Shown piece after piece: positions 16,890 to 24,357 of a stretch of DNA of 44,854 bases (position 1 is its first letter; each line of letters opens with the position of its first letter). Position numbers and translations under genes: made by a program. The DNA is from Hungatella sp. (GTDB lineage Bacteria; Bacillota; Clostridia; Lachnospirales; Lachnospiraceae), in contig JAAWHU010000023.1 in assembly GCA_022796015.1 (NCBI GenBank), positions 1-44,854 of the forward strand, written 5' to 3'. Below the pieces are notes generated by a model. The model saw nothing but the letters and a program-made list of their open reading frames with translations, searched no databases and was not told the origin of the DNA.

Positions 16890-18408
16890 TAACCTCTTTC
16901 CATCGTTCTATCAATACCTGGGCCGTATATCTTTTGCCGATCTCGTAGGAAGCAATCATGGCGTCATTCCAGTTGGAAAGACCATCAAGATAATAATCCA
17001 GCATCTCCTTTAGTCCCCCCATATCCTGCAGAACCATTCCGTTTTTCCCATGTTCTACAAACTGAGTCTGTGTACACACAATCTGGGGAATCCCTGTGCT
17101 TAAAGCCATGATCTGCAGATACAGCTCAGGAATATCCCCCATATCCACGATGATTTTCTGCTCCCTCATACATCGGCTGACAGACAGTTCATCCACACAC
17201 TGCTCCACCCGAAAAAACTTACTCAGCATCCTATCCGGCTCTTCTGTCTCCAGATATGCCCTGGCCTGTTCCAGAAGCCGGCTCTGCCTGGCCGGACTGC
17301 CGTTGCGGGTAAACAGGTGGATCCGGGCATTGGGGTTAACTAACACATAGGATTCCAGACAGCGTATCAGTCTGCCGAAGGTTTCTTTCTTCAGCCCATC
17401 CGCCGGAACCAGAATTTTTTGGACATTCAGCTGTCTGCTGATGCCGAAATCCGTTCTGGTATCATAGGGCGGTATATCTGTTATATTAGAAAGGGGAATG
17501 CCTGACTGCTTTTTCAGATTTTCCGAGTTTTCCCTGGAATCCGTGACAATATAAGCAGCCTGTCCTATCATTTCCCTATGGTTTAACTTATTGTCCCAAT
17601 GGTATCTGTCTCCAAAAAAAGACAGGATTATGTTTCTCCCCTTCAGCACCTGTCCCAGAAGACCGGCATGGTGATTGTCCATGGCAGCACAGAAAATATC
17701 CCTTCTGTCTGTCAATTCCAGATAGGAGGCGAAAACCTCACTGATAACCTGATCTATGGAATCATAACAGGTTCTGGAAAAAGGAAGGAGCGTTTCAAAT
17801 CCCGCCCCTGCAAGAAGGTAGGAGGATGCCTTGGGATTGACCTCCACATGTCCGTCCTGTTCATAGCATCTTAGCTTCCAGGTTCCGTTTTCCATAAGAT
17901 AATCCTGAAAAAGAGGTTTTTCGTCCTCATAGACAATGGTGCTGGAGATAAAGCCCCTGTCATCATAGATATTGCGGCGGTAGACCTTCCCGCCTCTGTA
18001 AATGCTGATCTCAATGGGATTTCCGTCTTCCCCGAACTCAACCTGGGCATACTTCTCCCCCTTCTGCAAAGCCACCACCACAAATGGGGTATACTGAAAT
18101 TCCGTGTGGGGAGGCCATTTCATATTGTGAAAAGACAGCACTACTGCTTTTTTTCTCCTGACCTCCTGAATGGTGTCAAAACACGACCAATAGGGAGCGC
18201 GGTACACTCCCTGTCTGTGAAGAAAATGTCTGAAATTAGGGGAAAAGCCCAGAAGCAGGATTTGATAGGGATATGCTCTGCTGCGGTGAAAAAGCTGCAC
18301 CTGTTTTACCGTGTCGTCAAATTCCGTATACATGCGCCGCACACGCCAGTACTGCTCATTCTCGCACCATTTACCCTGCTGATACCATGCCGGTATAAAG
18401 TGTAACAT
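16873..18408 (-). CDS. asp1: Accessory Sec system protein Asp1
   Basis: This 511-residue member of the Asp1 family resembles a glycosyltransferase-B fold without activity and forms a complex with Asp2 and Asp3. The N-terminus MLHFIPAWYQQGKWCENEQYWRVRR is typical of the family. The middle is beta-rich (YRRNIYDDRGFISSTIVYEDEKPLFQDYL), and the C-terminal half is Rossmann-like, with VDMGDIPELYLQIMALSTGIPQIVCTQTQFVEHGKNG, which resembles a GT-B donor site. It starts 8 nt after secY2 and overlaps asp2. The run of overlaps points to one transcript for secY2 through gtfB. Confidence 0.92.
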   Translation of the reverse strand: MLHFIPAWYQQGKWCENEQYWRVRRMYTEFDDTVKQVQLFHRSRAYPYQILLLGFSPNFRHFLHRQGVYRAPYWSCFDTIQEVRRKKAVVLSFHNMKWPPHTEFQYTPFVVVALQKGEKYAQVEFGEDGNPIEISIYRGGKVYRRNIYDDRGFISSTIVYEDEKPLFQDYLMENGTWKLRCYEQDGHVEVNPKASSYLLAGAGFETLLPFSRTCYDSIDQVISEVFASYLELTDRRDIFCAAMDNHHAGLLGQVLKGRNIILSFFGDRYHWDNKLNHREMIGQAAYIVTDSRENSENLKKQSGIPLSNITDIPPYDTRTDFGISRQLNVQKILVPADGLKKETFGRLIRCLESYVLVNPNARIHLFTRNGSPARQSRLLEQARAYLETEEPDRMLSKFFRVEQCVDELSVSRCMREQKIIVDMGDIPELYLQIMALSTGIPQIVCTQTQFVEHGKNGMVLQDMGGLKEMLDYYLDGLSNWNDAMIASYEIGKRYTAQVLIERWKEVIDRIG

Positions 18409-18416
18409 TGCTCCTC

Positions 18417-19625
18417 CTAAATAAATGGTTTATACGAGTCATAACTTTTAACTGCCAGAAATTCTTGATATAGATTGTACCAAATACTTGTCATCATCAT
18501 AATGGAAGCAGGAAACATAACCAGGCTTTTGTCCACGGTTCCTTTCAGCTGCAAAAACATAGGAATCCCCAGACATATGCTCATTACCGTGGCGCTTGCA
18601 AAACCAATTCTGCAGATCTGGCCGGACAGATACCGTCTGGTATCACGCCCCGCATGAAGGTTCATAATGCTGTCTCCGCTTTTTAAAAACTGATCCGCAA
18701 TATCACTCGGGCTAATGAAGATCATAGAAAAACTAATCGTAAGCACATAGAGAATCAAAATATACACCACAATTCCAAGTGGTTTTATGAGAGTCAGGTT
18801 CTCCTTCCACCATGCCACATCGGTATTGTCCGGGAAAAGAAGGCTGAGTCCCAGAACCAGAAACTGGGGAACCATGAAAAAGGCTGTGGAGAACATGACA
18901 GGCATGACTCCCATAGGGTTCATCTTAATGGCAAGATAATTCTTGTCCCCATAGATATTGTGTATGGAAATACGCTGAACCGGAATCCGTTTTTCCCCGC
19001 TCTCCATGACAATCATAATTACCATAACGACTGCGGCTATTCCCAAAGGCAGGGCCAGTCTGGACAAAGAATTGCGGCTTAAGGTTCCCAGGATTCCATC
19101 CAGAATATTCACATAGATCAATGCGGTCTGCCCTCCAAGGCCGTATCTCTTATTGCGGGAAGACAGCCACAAAATTATCATCACTCCTGTCACCATCTCT
19201 ATGGCGGCCATTCCTTTCAGAAAGGGAACTGCGGCTGCCGAAACCTGGCGGAACTTTAATTCATGGACATGAAGGACGGCCTGAACAGAAGCAAAAGCCA
19301 GTGTCATGCCCATCTGCATCCTGCCCGTCTTTCCGGGTGATATTCTGACTCTGGAGCCCGCATTTTTACAGGATACCATAATCTGAACAAGAATAGAGGA
19401 GATCATGTAGGGCGATATTCCCAGGGCAAACAAGGAATACCGGTTCACATCTCCGCTGATAGTCTGAACAAGCAGGATCTGGGCATTGCCGGACATATCT
19501 GCATAAGCCGATATATCAACGCCGTAAAGAGGCACTGCTCTCCCTGCCAGATACACTAAAATAATGATGGCAGTGTACAATAGCTTGTCTGTGATTAACC
19601 TGCCTCTTTTTTCTGTCTGTCCCAT
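18417..19625 (-). CDS. secY2: Accessory Sec translocase channel SecY2
   Basis: This 402-residue integral membrane protein forms the accessory translocation pore. It has about ten hydrophobic segments in the SecY arrangement: KLLYTAIIILVYLAGRAVPLYGVD as helix 1, the plug region, FALGISPYMISSILVQIM as helix 2, the cytoplasmic loop ISIHNIYGDKNYLAIKMNPMGVMPVMFSTAFFMVPQFLVLGLSL, and FISPSDIADQFLKSGDSIMNLHAG before the last helices. It is shorter than housekeeping SecY (about 430) and more divergent, as is normal for SecY2. No SecE2/SecG2 (Asp4/Asp5) genes are found in the locus, so it may use the general SecE/SecG or work alone. It lies 348 nt downstream of the adhesin gene and 8 nt upstream of asp1. 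Confidence 0.93.
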   Translation of the reverse strand: MGQTEKRGRLITDKLLYTAIIILVYLAGRAVPLYGVDISAYADMSGNAQILLVQTISGDVNRYSLFALGISPYMISSILVQIMVSCKNAGSRVRISPGKTGRMQMGMTLAFASVQAVLHVHELKFRQVSAAAVPFLKGMAAIEMVTGVMIILWLSSRNKRYGLGGQTALIYVNILDGILGTLSRNSLSRLALPLGIAAVVMVIMIVMESGEKRIPVQRISIHNIYGDKNYLAIKMNPMGVMPVMFSTAFFMVPQFLVLGLSLLFPDNTDVAWWKENLTLIKPLGIVVYILILYVLTISFSMIFISPSDIADQFLKSGDSIMNLHAGRDTRRYLSGQICRIGFASATVMSICLGIPMFLQLKGTVDKSLVMFPASIMMMTSIWYNLYQEFLAVKSYDSYKPFI

Positions 19626-19644
19626 GTCTTTCTCCTGGACTAAA

Positions 19645-19757
19645 ACTAGTGACTGCTGCGGTTTAACCTTGTGGGGTCAACCTGCAGCCAGTATGCCATC
19701 TGCTTCCTATGGGATAAAACTTCGTAGGATATTTACCTATAGGGAGGCAGTACTAGT
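19645..19757. repeat. ACTAGT-bounded unit next to the palindromic element
   Basis: This 113-nt stretch starts and ends with ACTAGT. Its ends are roughly inverted: ACTAGT-G-ACTGC on the left and GCAGT-ACTAGT on the right. It contains CCTATGGG and CCTATAGG. It shares its right boundary with the 167-nt palindrome. ACTAGTGAC at 19645 recurs at 19913, so the two units together are flanked by a 9-bp direct repeat. I see no gene in it. Confidence 0.45.
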
Positions 19758-19918
19758 GTGCTGACACGTTCATTTTCAGCTAAATGACGCCGAATGAATT
19801 TTCAGTCTGCAAGGCGGCTGAACGAGGCGATGCGGTGGCATCGTTGAGTAAGGCCAACGCGGCAGATGGAAATTCAGGCAAGTCATTTGGCGAAATGTGA
19901 ACGTGTCAGTATACTAGT
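19752..19918. repeat. 167-nt imperfect palindrome with 21-bp terminal inverted repeats (MITE-like)
   Basis: The terminal 21 nt at 19752-19772 and 19898-19918 are inverted copies with two mismatches, each containing CTGACACGTTCA. Similarity continues inward: CTAAATGAC pairs with GTCATTTGG, the GAATTTTC/GAAATTC region pairs, and GGCGATGC/GCATCGTT closes a short loop GGTG. The whole element can fold as one long hairpin. It has no coding capacity. The form resembles a non-autonomous miniature element or a large REP-type repeat. It lies between the adhesin gene and secY2. Confidence 0.75.
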
Positions 19919-19945
19919 GACCACCTCTTAAAAGAGATGGCCACT
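19916..19945. terminator. Hairpin just downstream of the adhesin gene
   Basis: AGTGACCACCTCTT (19916-19929) pairs with AAGAGATGGCCACT (19932-19945) across a 2-nt loop, with two G-U-type mismatches. It lies 29 nt past the adhesin stop on the minus strand. There is no U-tract, so it could reduce read-through into secY2 or protect the 3' end rather than act as a full terminator. Confidence 0.45.
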
Positions 19946-19973
19946 AATGTCATGGTAAGGTATTTCTGAAGTT

Positions 19974-22900
19974 TTATTTATTGCCTTTGTCGGTTACGGC
20001 TTCCTTCTCGGCAAAAATTCCTTTTTTGTTCTTTTTGTCGTAAGCTGTCTTGCCTGTAGCCGCAGCGATAATGGGAACAATCCACCACCAGAAGCCGTGG
20101 GCACTGCTTTCTTCTCCTGTGGCCTGATCTGCCATCTCCATGGCGGCAAGGGGAACTTTCTCGTCCTCAACTACGGCAAGGACTTCTTTCTCATCCATTA
20201 CTGCAAGGGGAACCTCTTCATCCTCAATCTTCGCCAAGATGGAACCGTCATGTGTCTCTGCTCTTCCGAGACTTCCATTATCCTCCTGAATGTCCGCAGA
20301 ATGAGAAACCGTCGGTGCCGGTTCTGGGTTTTCATACCGTCTTGCTGTAACAAGGGGTACTTCCCTGTCTTCAATGGTTACCAGATTCTCTGGAGTCTCC
20401 TCTACAGGAGCCTCTTCTAACGGAGTATCCTCATCGGGAACTTCTGTTGTGGTAGTATCGCCTGCCGGCTCGTTGTCACCTGCCGGAGTGTCATATCCTC
20501 CGTCATCGTCTCCTGTACCACCTCCGGTGCCTCCTCCTGGGGTGGTATCTGGAGCAGAAGTACTTTCGCTGGCTGACGTGCTTTCGCTGGCGCTTTCACT
20601 TTCTGAAGTTGAAGTACTGGTGGATTCGCTGGCATCTGTACTGGTGCTGGCGGATTCACTGGCAACGGCACTCTCAGACTCGCTGGCAGCTGTGCTGGTG
20701 CTGGCAGATTCACTGGAAGCAATGCTCTCAGACTCGCTGGCAGCTGTGCTGGTGCTGGCAGATTCGCTGGCGGCTGTGCTCTCGGATTCACTGGCTACAG
20801 TGCTTTCGGACTCACTCTTGGAGGTGCTTGCACTCTCGGATTCGCTCTTAGAGGTACTTGCACTTTCGGATTCGCTCTTGCTGGTGCTTGCACTCTCGGA
20901 TTCGCTCTTGCTGGTGCTTGCACTTTCAGATTCGCTCTTGGAGGTACTTGCACTTTCGGATTCACTCTTGCTGGTGCTTGCGCTCTCGGATTCACTCTTA
21001 CTGGTGCTTGCACTCTCAGACTCGCTCTTGGAGGTGCTTGCGCTCTCGGACTCACTCTTGGAGGTACTTGCGCTCTCGGATTCACTCTTGGAGGTACTTG
21101 CACTCTCGGATTCGCTCTTGCTGGTGCTTGCACTTTCAGATTCGCTCTTGGAGGTACTTGCACTTTCGGATTCACTCTTGCTGATGCTTGCACTCTCGGA
21201 TTCACTCTTGCTGGTGCTTGCACTTTCAGATTCACTCTTGCTGGTGCTTGCACTCTCGGATTCACTCTTACTGGTGCTTGCACTCTCGGATTCACTCTTG
21301 CTGGTGCTTGCACTCTCAGATTCACTCTTGGAGGTACTTGCACTCTCAGACTCACTCTTGGAGGTACTTGCACTCTCAGATTCACTCTTGCTGGTGCTTG
21401 CACTTTCAGATTCGCTCTTGCTGGTGCTTGCACTCTCAGACTCACTCTTGGAGGTGCTTGCACTCTCAGATTCACTCTTGGAAGTACTTGCACTCTCGGA
21501 TTCACTCTTGGAGGTACTTGCGCTCTCAGATTCACTCTTGCTGGTACTTGCACTTTCAGACTCACTCTTGGAGGTACTTGCACTCTCGCTCACAGAAGCG
21601 CTTATACTCGCAGACTCAAAACTGCTGGTACTTCTCGACGTACTTTCAGCATCACTAATACTCAATGATTCACTGGTGCTTTCAGAAATTACTGCACTTT
21701 CAGATGCACTGGCCTCCGCAGAAATACTTGCAGAATTACTTTGAGCTTCTGAAATACTTTGAGATGTTCTCTCAGATTCAGAAATATTCTCTGACAATTC
21801 CTCTGAGACTCGTGCACTTTCGCTTTCACTATCAACGATACTTTGACTAAGACTTTCTGCTTCTTTCTTTGAATCACTCTCACTGGCCTCCAGAGACTCT
21901 CTTTTTGCCTCTGACTCCGCATCACTTACAGAAGCACTGTTTTCAATATACTCTGACAAAGATGAGGAATTATACTCACTGATTTCCGAATTTCTTGAAG
22001 ACTCAGAGTTATATGTACTTTCTGCTAAACTCTGCTGCTCCTCGGCGGAAGTAAGTTCACTGCGCTTATTATGGTAATCATCTGCGCCGGAATTAAATTC
22101 TGCCTCTTCAAAATATTTGTCACCTTTTGATCCATATGTAAATTTGCCGTTTTCATCGCCTTCAGCAAACTTTGGTCTGCCGAATAAATCATATCCACTA
22201 AATACTTTTCTAGAAATAGTGATACCTGCCACCTCGCTAAATCGGTCAGTATCAATCCTCTCTCCATTAGCATTTACAAGAACATAATCAAAATATGCTG
22301 TCTGAGCTTTACCATGACTATCTGTATATTCTACTTTTACATAGTTTCCGTCACCTTTACCCTGAACCCATTTGCTGGTTTCAATGGACTTAACCCCATC
22401 CTCCTGATACAATTTATACTGAATCAGCTGATTGGCCAAATCATTTGCAGCACTCCAGTATTCCTCTGTTGCTTTCTCCCCTTGTACATCTCCAACCTTA
22501 TCCTGCACATCAGAAATCTTGTCCAGCAATTCCTCAAGGAAATCATCCTGATCAAACGCTTCCGAAGTACTTTCAAGCACACTCTGTGCAATAGAAACAG
22601 ATTCGCTTGTAGATAACAATTCATTGGAAGCCAAAACTGCACTGTCAGACAAGCTTGCCTTTTCTGACTCCAAAGCGTCTGAAGCAGACTCTGACAATGA
22701 TGCCTCTGACAATGCCGCATCTGATAGCGCCGCGCTGGCAGAATCTGAAGCGGACACTGCACTTTCGGATACAGATTCCAGCTCTGTGCTGGCGGATGCT
22801 GACTCTTCAGCTATGCTGGCGGACTCGCTGGCTGCCGACTCACTGGCGGACTCACTGGCTGCACTCATGCTGTCTTCTTCTAAGGATGCCGATGTGCTTG

Positions 22901-23954
22901 CAGCATCTGACTCGGACATTATCTCCGAAGTCTGTTCTTTCACAGACTCACTGGCAGACTCTGATTCTTCCGTAAGACTGCCCAGTTCGGATTCTGCCGA
23001 TCCGCTGGCAGAATCTGACATGGATGCTAATTCTTCCTCTGTCAAAGATACGGTATCGCTGCCTGATACACCTGGAGCCAAAGGAATCTCACCCTCTGGT
23101 ATTGCGGATGTGTTCTTGTCACCGGTCTCCTGTCCATTTTCTGGTATTTCTGTTTTATCCTGACTGTCAGCGGGCTTTTCCTCAGACTCAGGAGAATCGG
23201 CCGGTTCTTCTGCCTCTGGCTCCTCTTCCGCCCCATCTGTTTCGTCAGTCACCGGTTCACCGGTTTCTGTTTCGTCTGTTACCGGCTCATCTACCTCCGG
23301 TTTCTCAGTTTCTGTCTCGTCTGTTACCGGCTCATCTACCTCCGGTTTCTCGGTTTCTGTCTCGTCTGTTACCGGCTCATCTACCTCCGGTTTCTCGGTT
23401 TCTGTCTCGTCTGTTACCGGCTCATCTGCCTCCGGTTTCTCGGTTTCTGTCTCGTCTGTTACCGGCTCATCTGCCTCTGGTTTCTCGGTTTCTGTCTCGT
23501 CTGTTACCGGCTCATCTGCCTCCGGTTCGCCGGTTTCTGTCTCATCCGTTACTGGCTCATCTGCCTCCGGTTCGCCGGTTTCTATCTCATCCGTTACCGG
23601 CTCATCTGCCTCCGGTTCGCCGGTTTCTGTCTCATCCGTTACTGGCTCATCTACCTCTGGTTCACTGGTTTCTGTCTCATCGGCCACCGGTTCATTCACG
23701 TCTGGTTCGTCCGCTTCCGTCTCATCTGTTACCGGTTCCTCTGCCTCTGGCTCATCCACCACCGGTTCGTCTACCACTTCCTCGTTGGTTTCCGGCTCTT
23801 CCATATCATCTTCTACAACAATTTCTTCGCTCTCATTCTGACTGTCAAGTTCGGCCGCATATACCACATCCAGATCCGAAAATACTGCCGAACCACCGAT
23901 CACCGTACCGGCTGCCAGAGCACCTTTTAATAAATTATTAACCTTTTTCCTCAT
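19974..23954 (-). CDS. Serine-rich repeat surface glycoprotein (accessory Sec substrate)
   Basis: This 1326-residue predicted adhesin is exported by the adjacent accessory Sec system. Domains in order: a signal peptide (about 1-34, with a glycine-containing core GALAAGTVIGG and possible cleavage near VYAA); an acidic Pro/Thr/Glu region with nine 15-residue repeats at 97-231 (GEPEADEPVTDETET type); a first Ser/Ala-rich stretch (about 310-465); a non-repetitive domain (about 466-640, from DQDDFLEELLDKISDV to YHNKRSELTSAEEQQ) that I do not recognise; a second serine-rich region (about 640-1115) including about 26 copies of SKSESESAST; a Gly/Asp/Pro linker; EDEEVPLA-like repeats; and HGFWWWIVPIIAAATGK with a basic tail. 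There is no KxYKxGKxW signal and no LPxTG. AAAGGAG lies 7 nt before the ATG. The hydrophobic C-terminus is only about 14 residues long. Confidence 0.93.
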   Translation of the reverse strand: MRKKVNNLLKGALAAGTVIGGSAVFSDLDVVYAAELDSQNESEEIVVEDDMEEPETNEEVVDEPVVDEPEAEEPVTDETEADEPDVNEPVADETETSEPEVDEPVTDETETGEPEADEPVTDEIETGEPEADEPVTDETETGEPEADEPVTDETETEKPEADEPVTDETETEKPEADEPVTDETETEKPEVDEPVTDETETEKPEVDEPVTDETETEKPEVDEPVTDETETGEPVTDETDGAEEEPEAEEPADSPESEEKPADSQDKTEIPENGQETGDKNTSAIPEGEIPLAPGVSGSDTVSLTEEELASMSDSASGSAESELGSLTEESESASESVKEQTSEIMSESDAASTSASLEEDSMSAASESASESAASESASIAEESASASTELESVSESAVSASDSASAALSDAALSEASLSESASDALESEKASLSDSAVLASNELLSTSESVSIAQSVLESTSEAFDQDDFLEELLDKISDVQDKVGDVQGEKATEEYWSAANDLANQLIQYKLYQEDGVKSIETSKWVQGKGDGNYVKVEYTDSHGKAQTAYFDYVLVNANGERIDTDRFSEVAGITISRKVFSGYDLFGRPKFAEGDENGKFTYGSKGDKYFEEAEFNSGADDYHNKRSELTSAEEQQSLAESTYNSESSRNSEISEYNSSSLSEYIENSASVSDAESEAKRESLEASESDSKKEAESLSQSIVDSESESARVSEELSENISESERTSQSISEAQSNSASISAEASASESAVISESTSESLSISDAESTSRSTSSFESASISASVSESASTSKSESESASTSKSESESASTSKSESESASTSKSESESASTSKSESESASTSKSESESASTSKSESESASTSKSESESASTSKSESESASTSKSESESASTSKSESESASTSKSESESASTSKSESESASISKSESESASTSKSESESASTSKSESESASTSKSESESASTSKSESESASTSKSESESASTSKSESESASTSKSESESASTSKSESESASTSKSESESASTSKSESESASTSKSESESASTSKSESESTVASESESTAASESASTSTAASESESIASSESASTSTAASESESAVASESASTSTDASESTSTSTSESESASESTSASESTSAPDTTPGGGTGGGTGDDDGGYDTPAGDNEPAGDTTTTEVPDEDTPLEEAPVEETPENLVTIEDREVPLVTARRYENPEPAPTVSHSADIQEDNGSLGRAETHDGSILAKIEDEEVPLAVMDEKEVLAVVEDEKVPLAAMEMADQATGEESSAHGFWWWIVPIIAAATGKTAYDKKNKKGIFAEKEAVTDKGNK
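20800..21590 (-). repeat. About 26 tandem 30-bp repeats encoding SKSESESAST
   Basis: A 30-bp period runs through this stretch of the adhesin gene. Nearly all copies encode SKSESESAST. Copies differ mainly at silent positions (for example CTCGGA/TTCAGA, GAGGT/CTGGT) and one copy reads ISK. The serines and threonines are the expected O-glycosylation sites. Repeat number is likely to vary between strains by recombination or slippage. Confidence 0.95.
23262..23666 (-). repeat. Nine tandem 45-bp repeats encoding acidic 15-mers
   Basis: Nine in-frame copies encode (S/G/E)(E/K)PE(A/V)DEPVTDETET at residues 97-231. The copies fall into three blocks (GEPEA, EKPEA, EKPEV), which suggests stepwise duplication. 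The region is strongly acidic and probably extended; degenerate copies flank it on both sides. Confidence 0.95.
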
Positions 23955-24046
23955 CCTTTATCTCCTTTGCCCTTCTAGCTCTTCCCAACACGTCCCGGAA
24001 CTCCTTATGATGCTCAGAAGTCCTCTTTTTAGTTTTCTCAAATCAT

Positions 24047-24052
24047 ATTATA
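24047..24052 (-). promoter_or_regulatory. Extended -10 promoter for the adhesin gene
   Basis: The minus strand reads TGCTATAAT with TATAAT at 24047-24052. This predicts transcription starting about 85 nt upstream of the ATG. No good -35 stands at 17 nt, so the extended -10 must carry the promoter or an activator is needed. Confidence 0.5.
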
Positions 24053-24107
24053 GCAAGGAGGGTATCCTGCAAACTGCCTCATATATAGAATATTTTCCCT
24101 TAATTTT

Positions 24108-24174
24108 ATAGGTGATTGCGAAAATCAAAGCCAGGAAAAGATTCAGCCAATTTTTAACTTTCGCAATCACCTAT
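24108..24174. repeat. REP-like palindrome with perfect 16-bp arms
   Basis: ATAGGTGATTGCGAAA (24108-24123) is the exact inverse of TTTCGCAATCACCTAT (24159-24174). The 35-nt loop contains AAGCCAGG and ATTCAGCCAATTTTTAA. A related single arm occurs at 4642-4680. It could be a dispersed repeat or a structured terminator for either divergent unit's antisense transcript. Confidence 0.7.
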
Positions 24175-24357
24175 TATTTGTCATAATAAAGGAGATAGAG
24201 ATACCCCCCTCCTACCCAACAGGGAAGAACAGGGTACCACGGATTTCTCTGTGCACAAACACCGCAAGAATTATGAAACGGCCTGATACAATATCTGGTA
24301 TTCTTTTAGGTAATTAGAAAAACTGAACATATATTTTCTGTGAAAGGGGGACGAAGG

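Larger units (their letters stand above)
23955..24357. other. Intergenic region between divergent adhesin and AraC-GNAT genes
   Basis: This 403-nt stretch separates two divergent transcription units. It holds the adhesin leader and its -10 box near 24050, the REP-like palindrome at 24108-24174, and about 180 nt leading to the regulator gene. In that last part I see no clear promoter and no open frame that looks coding. Confidence 0.6.

Noticed and set aside
20800..21590. Regular 30-bp repeats that could suggest a CRISPR array
   Set aside because: The repeats are directly adjacent with no unique spacers and encode SKSESESAST in frame. No cas genes are nearby.
20374..21744. Long open frame of 456 codons on the plus strand inside the adhesin gene, encoding LALSDSLLEV repeats
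   Set aside because: It is the antisense of the 30-bp serine repeats; a period divisible by three keeps all frames open. It has no ribosome site or independent support.
22624..23941. Other long plus-strand frames across the adhesin gene
   Set aside because: They mirror the repetitive adhesin coding sequence and have low-complexity translations with no gene-like features.
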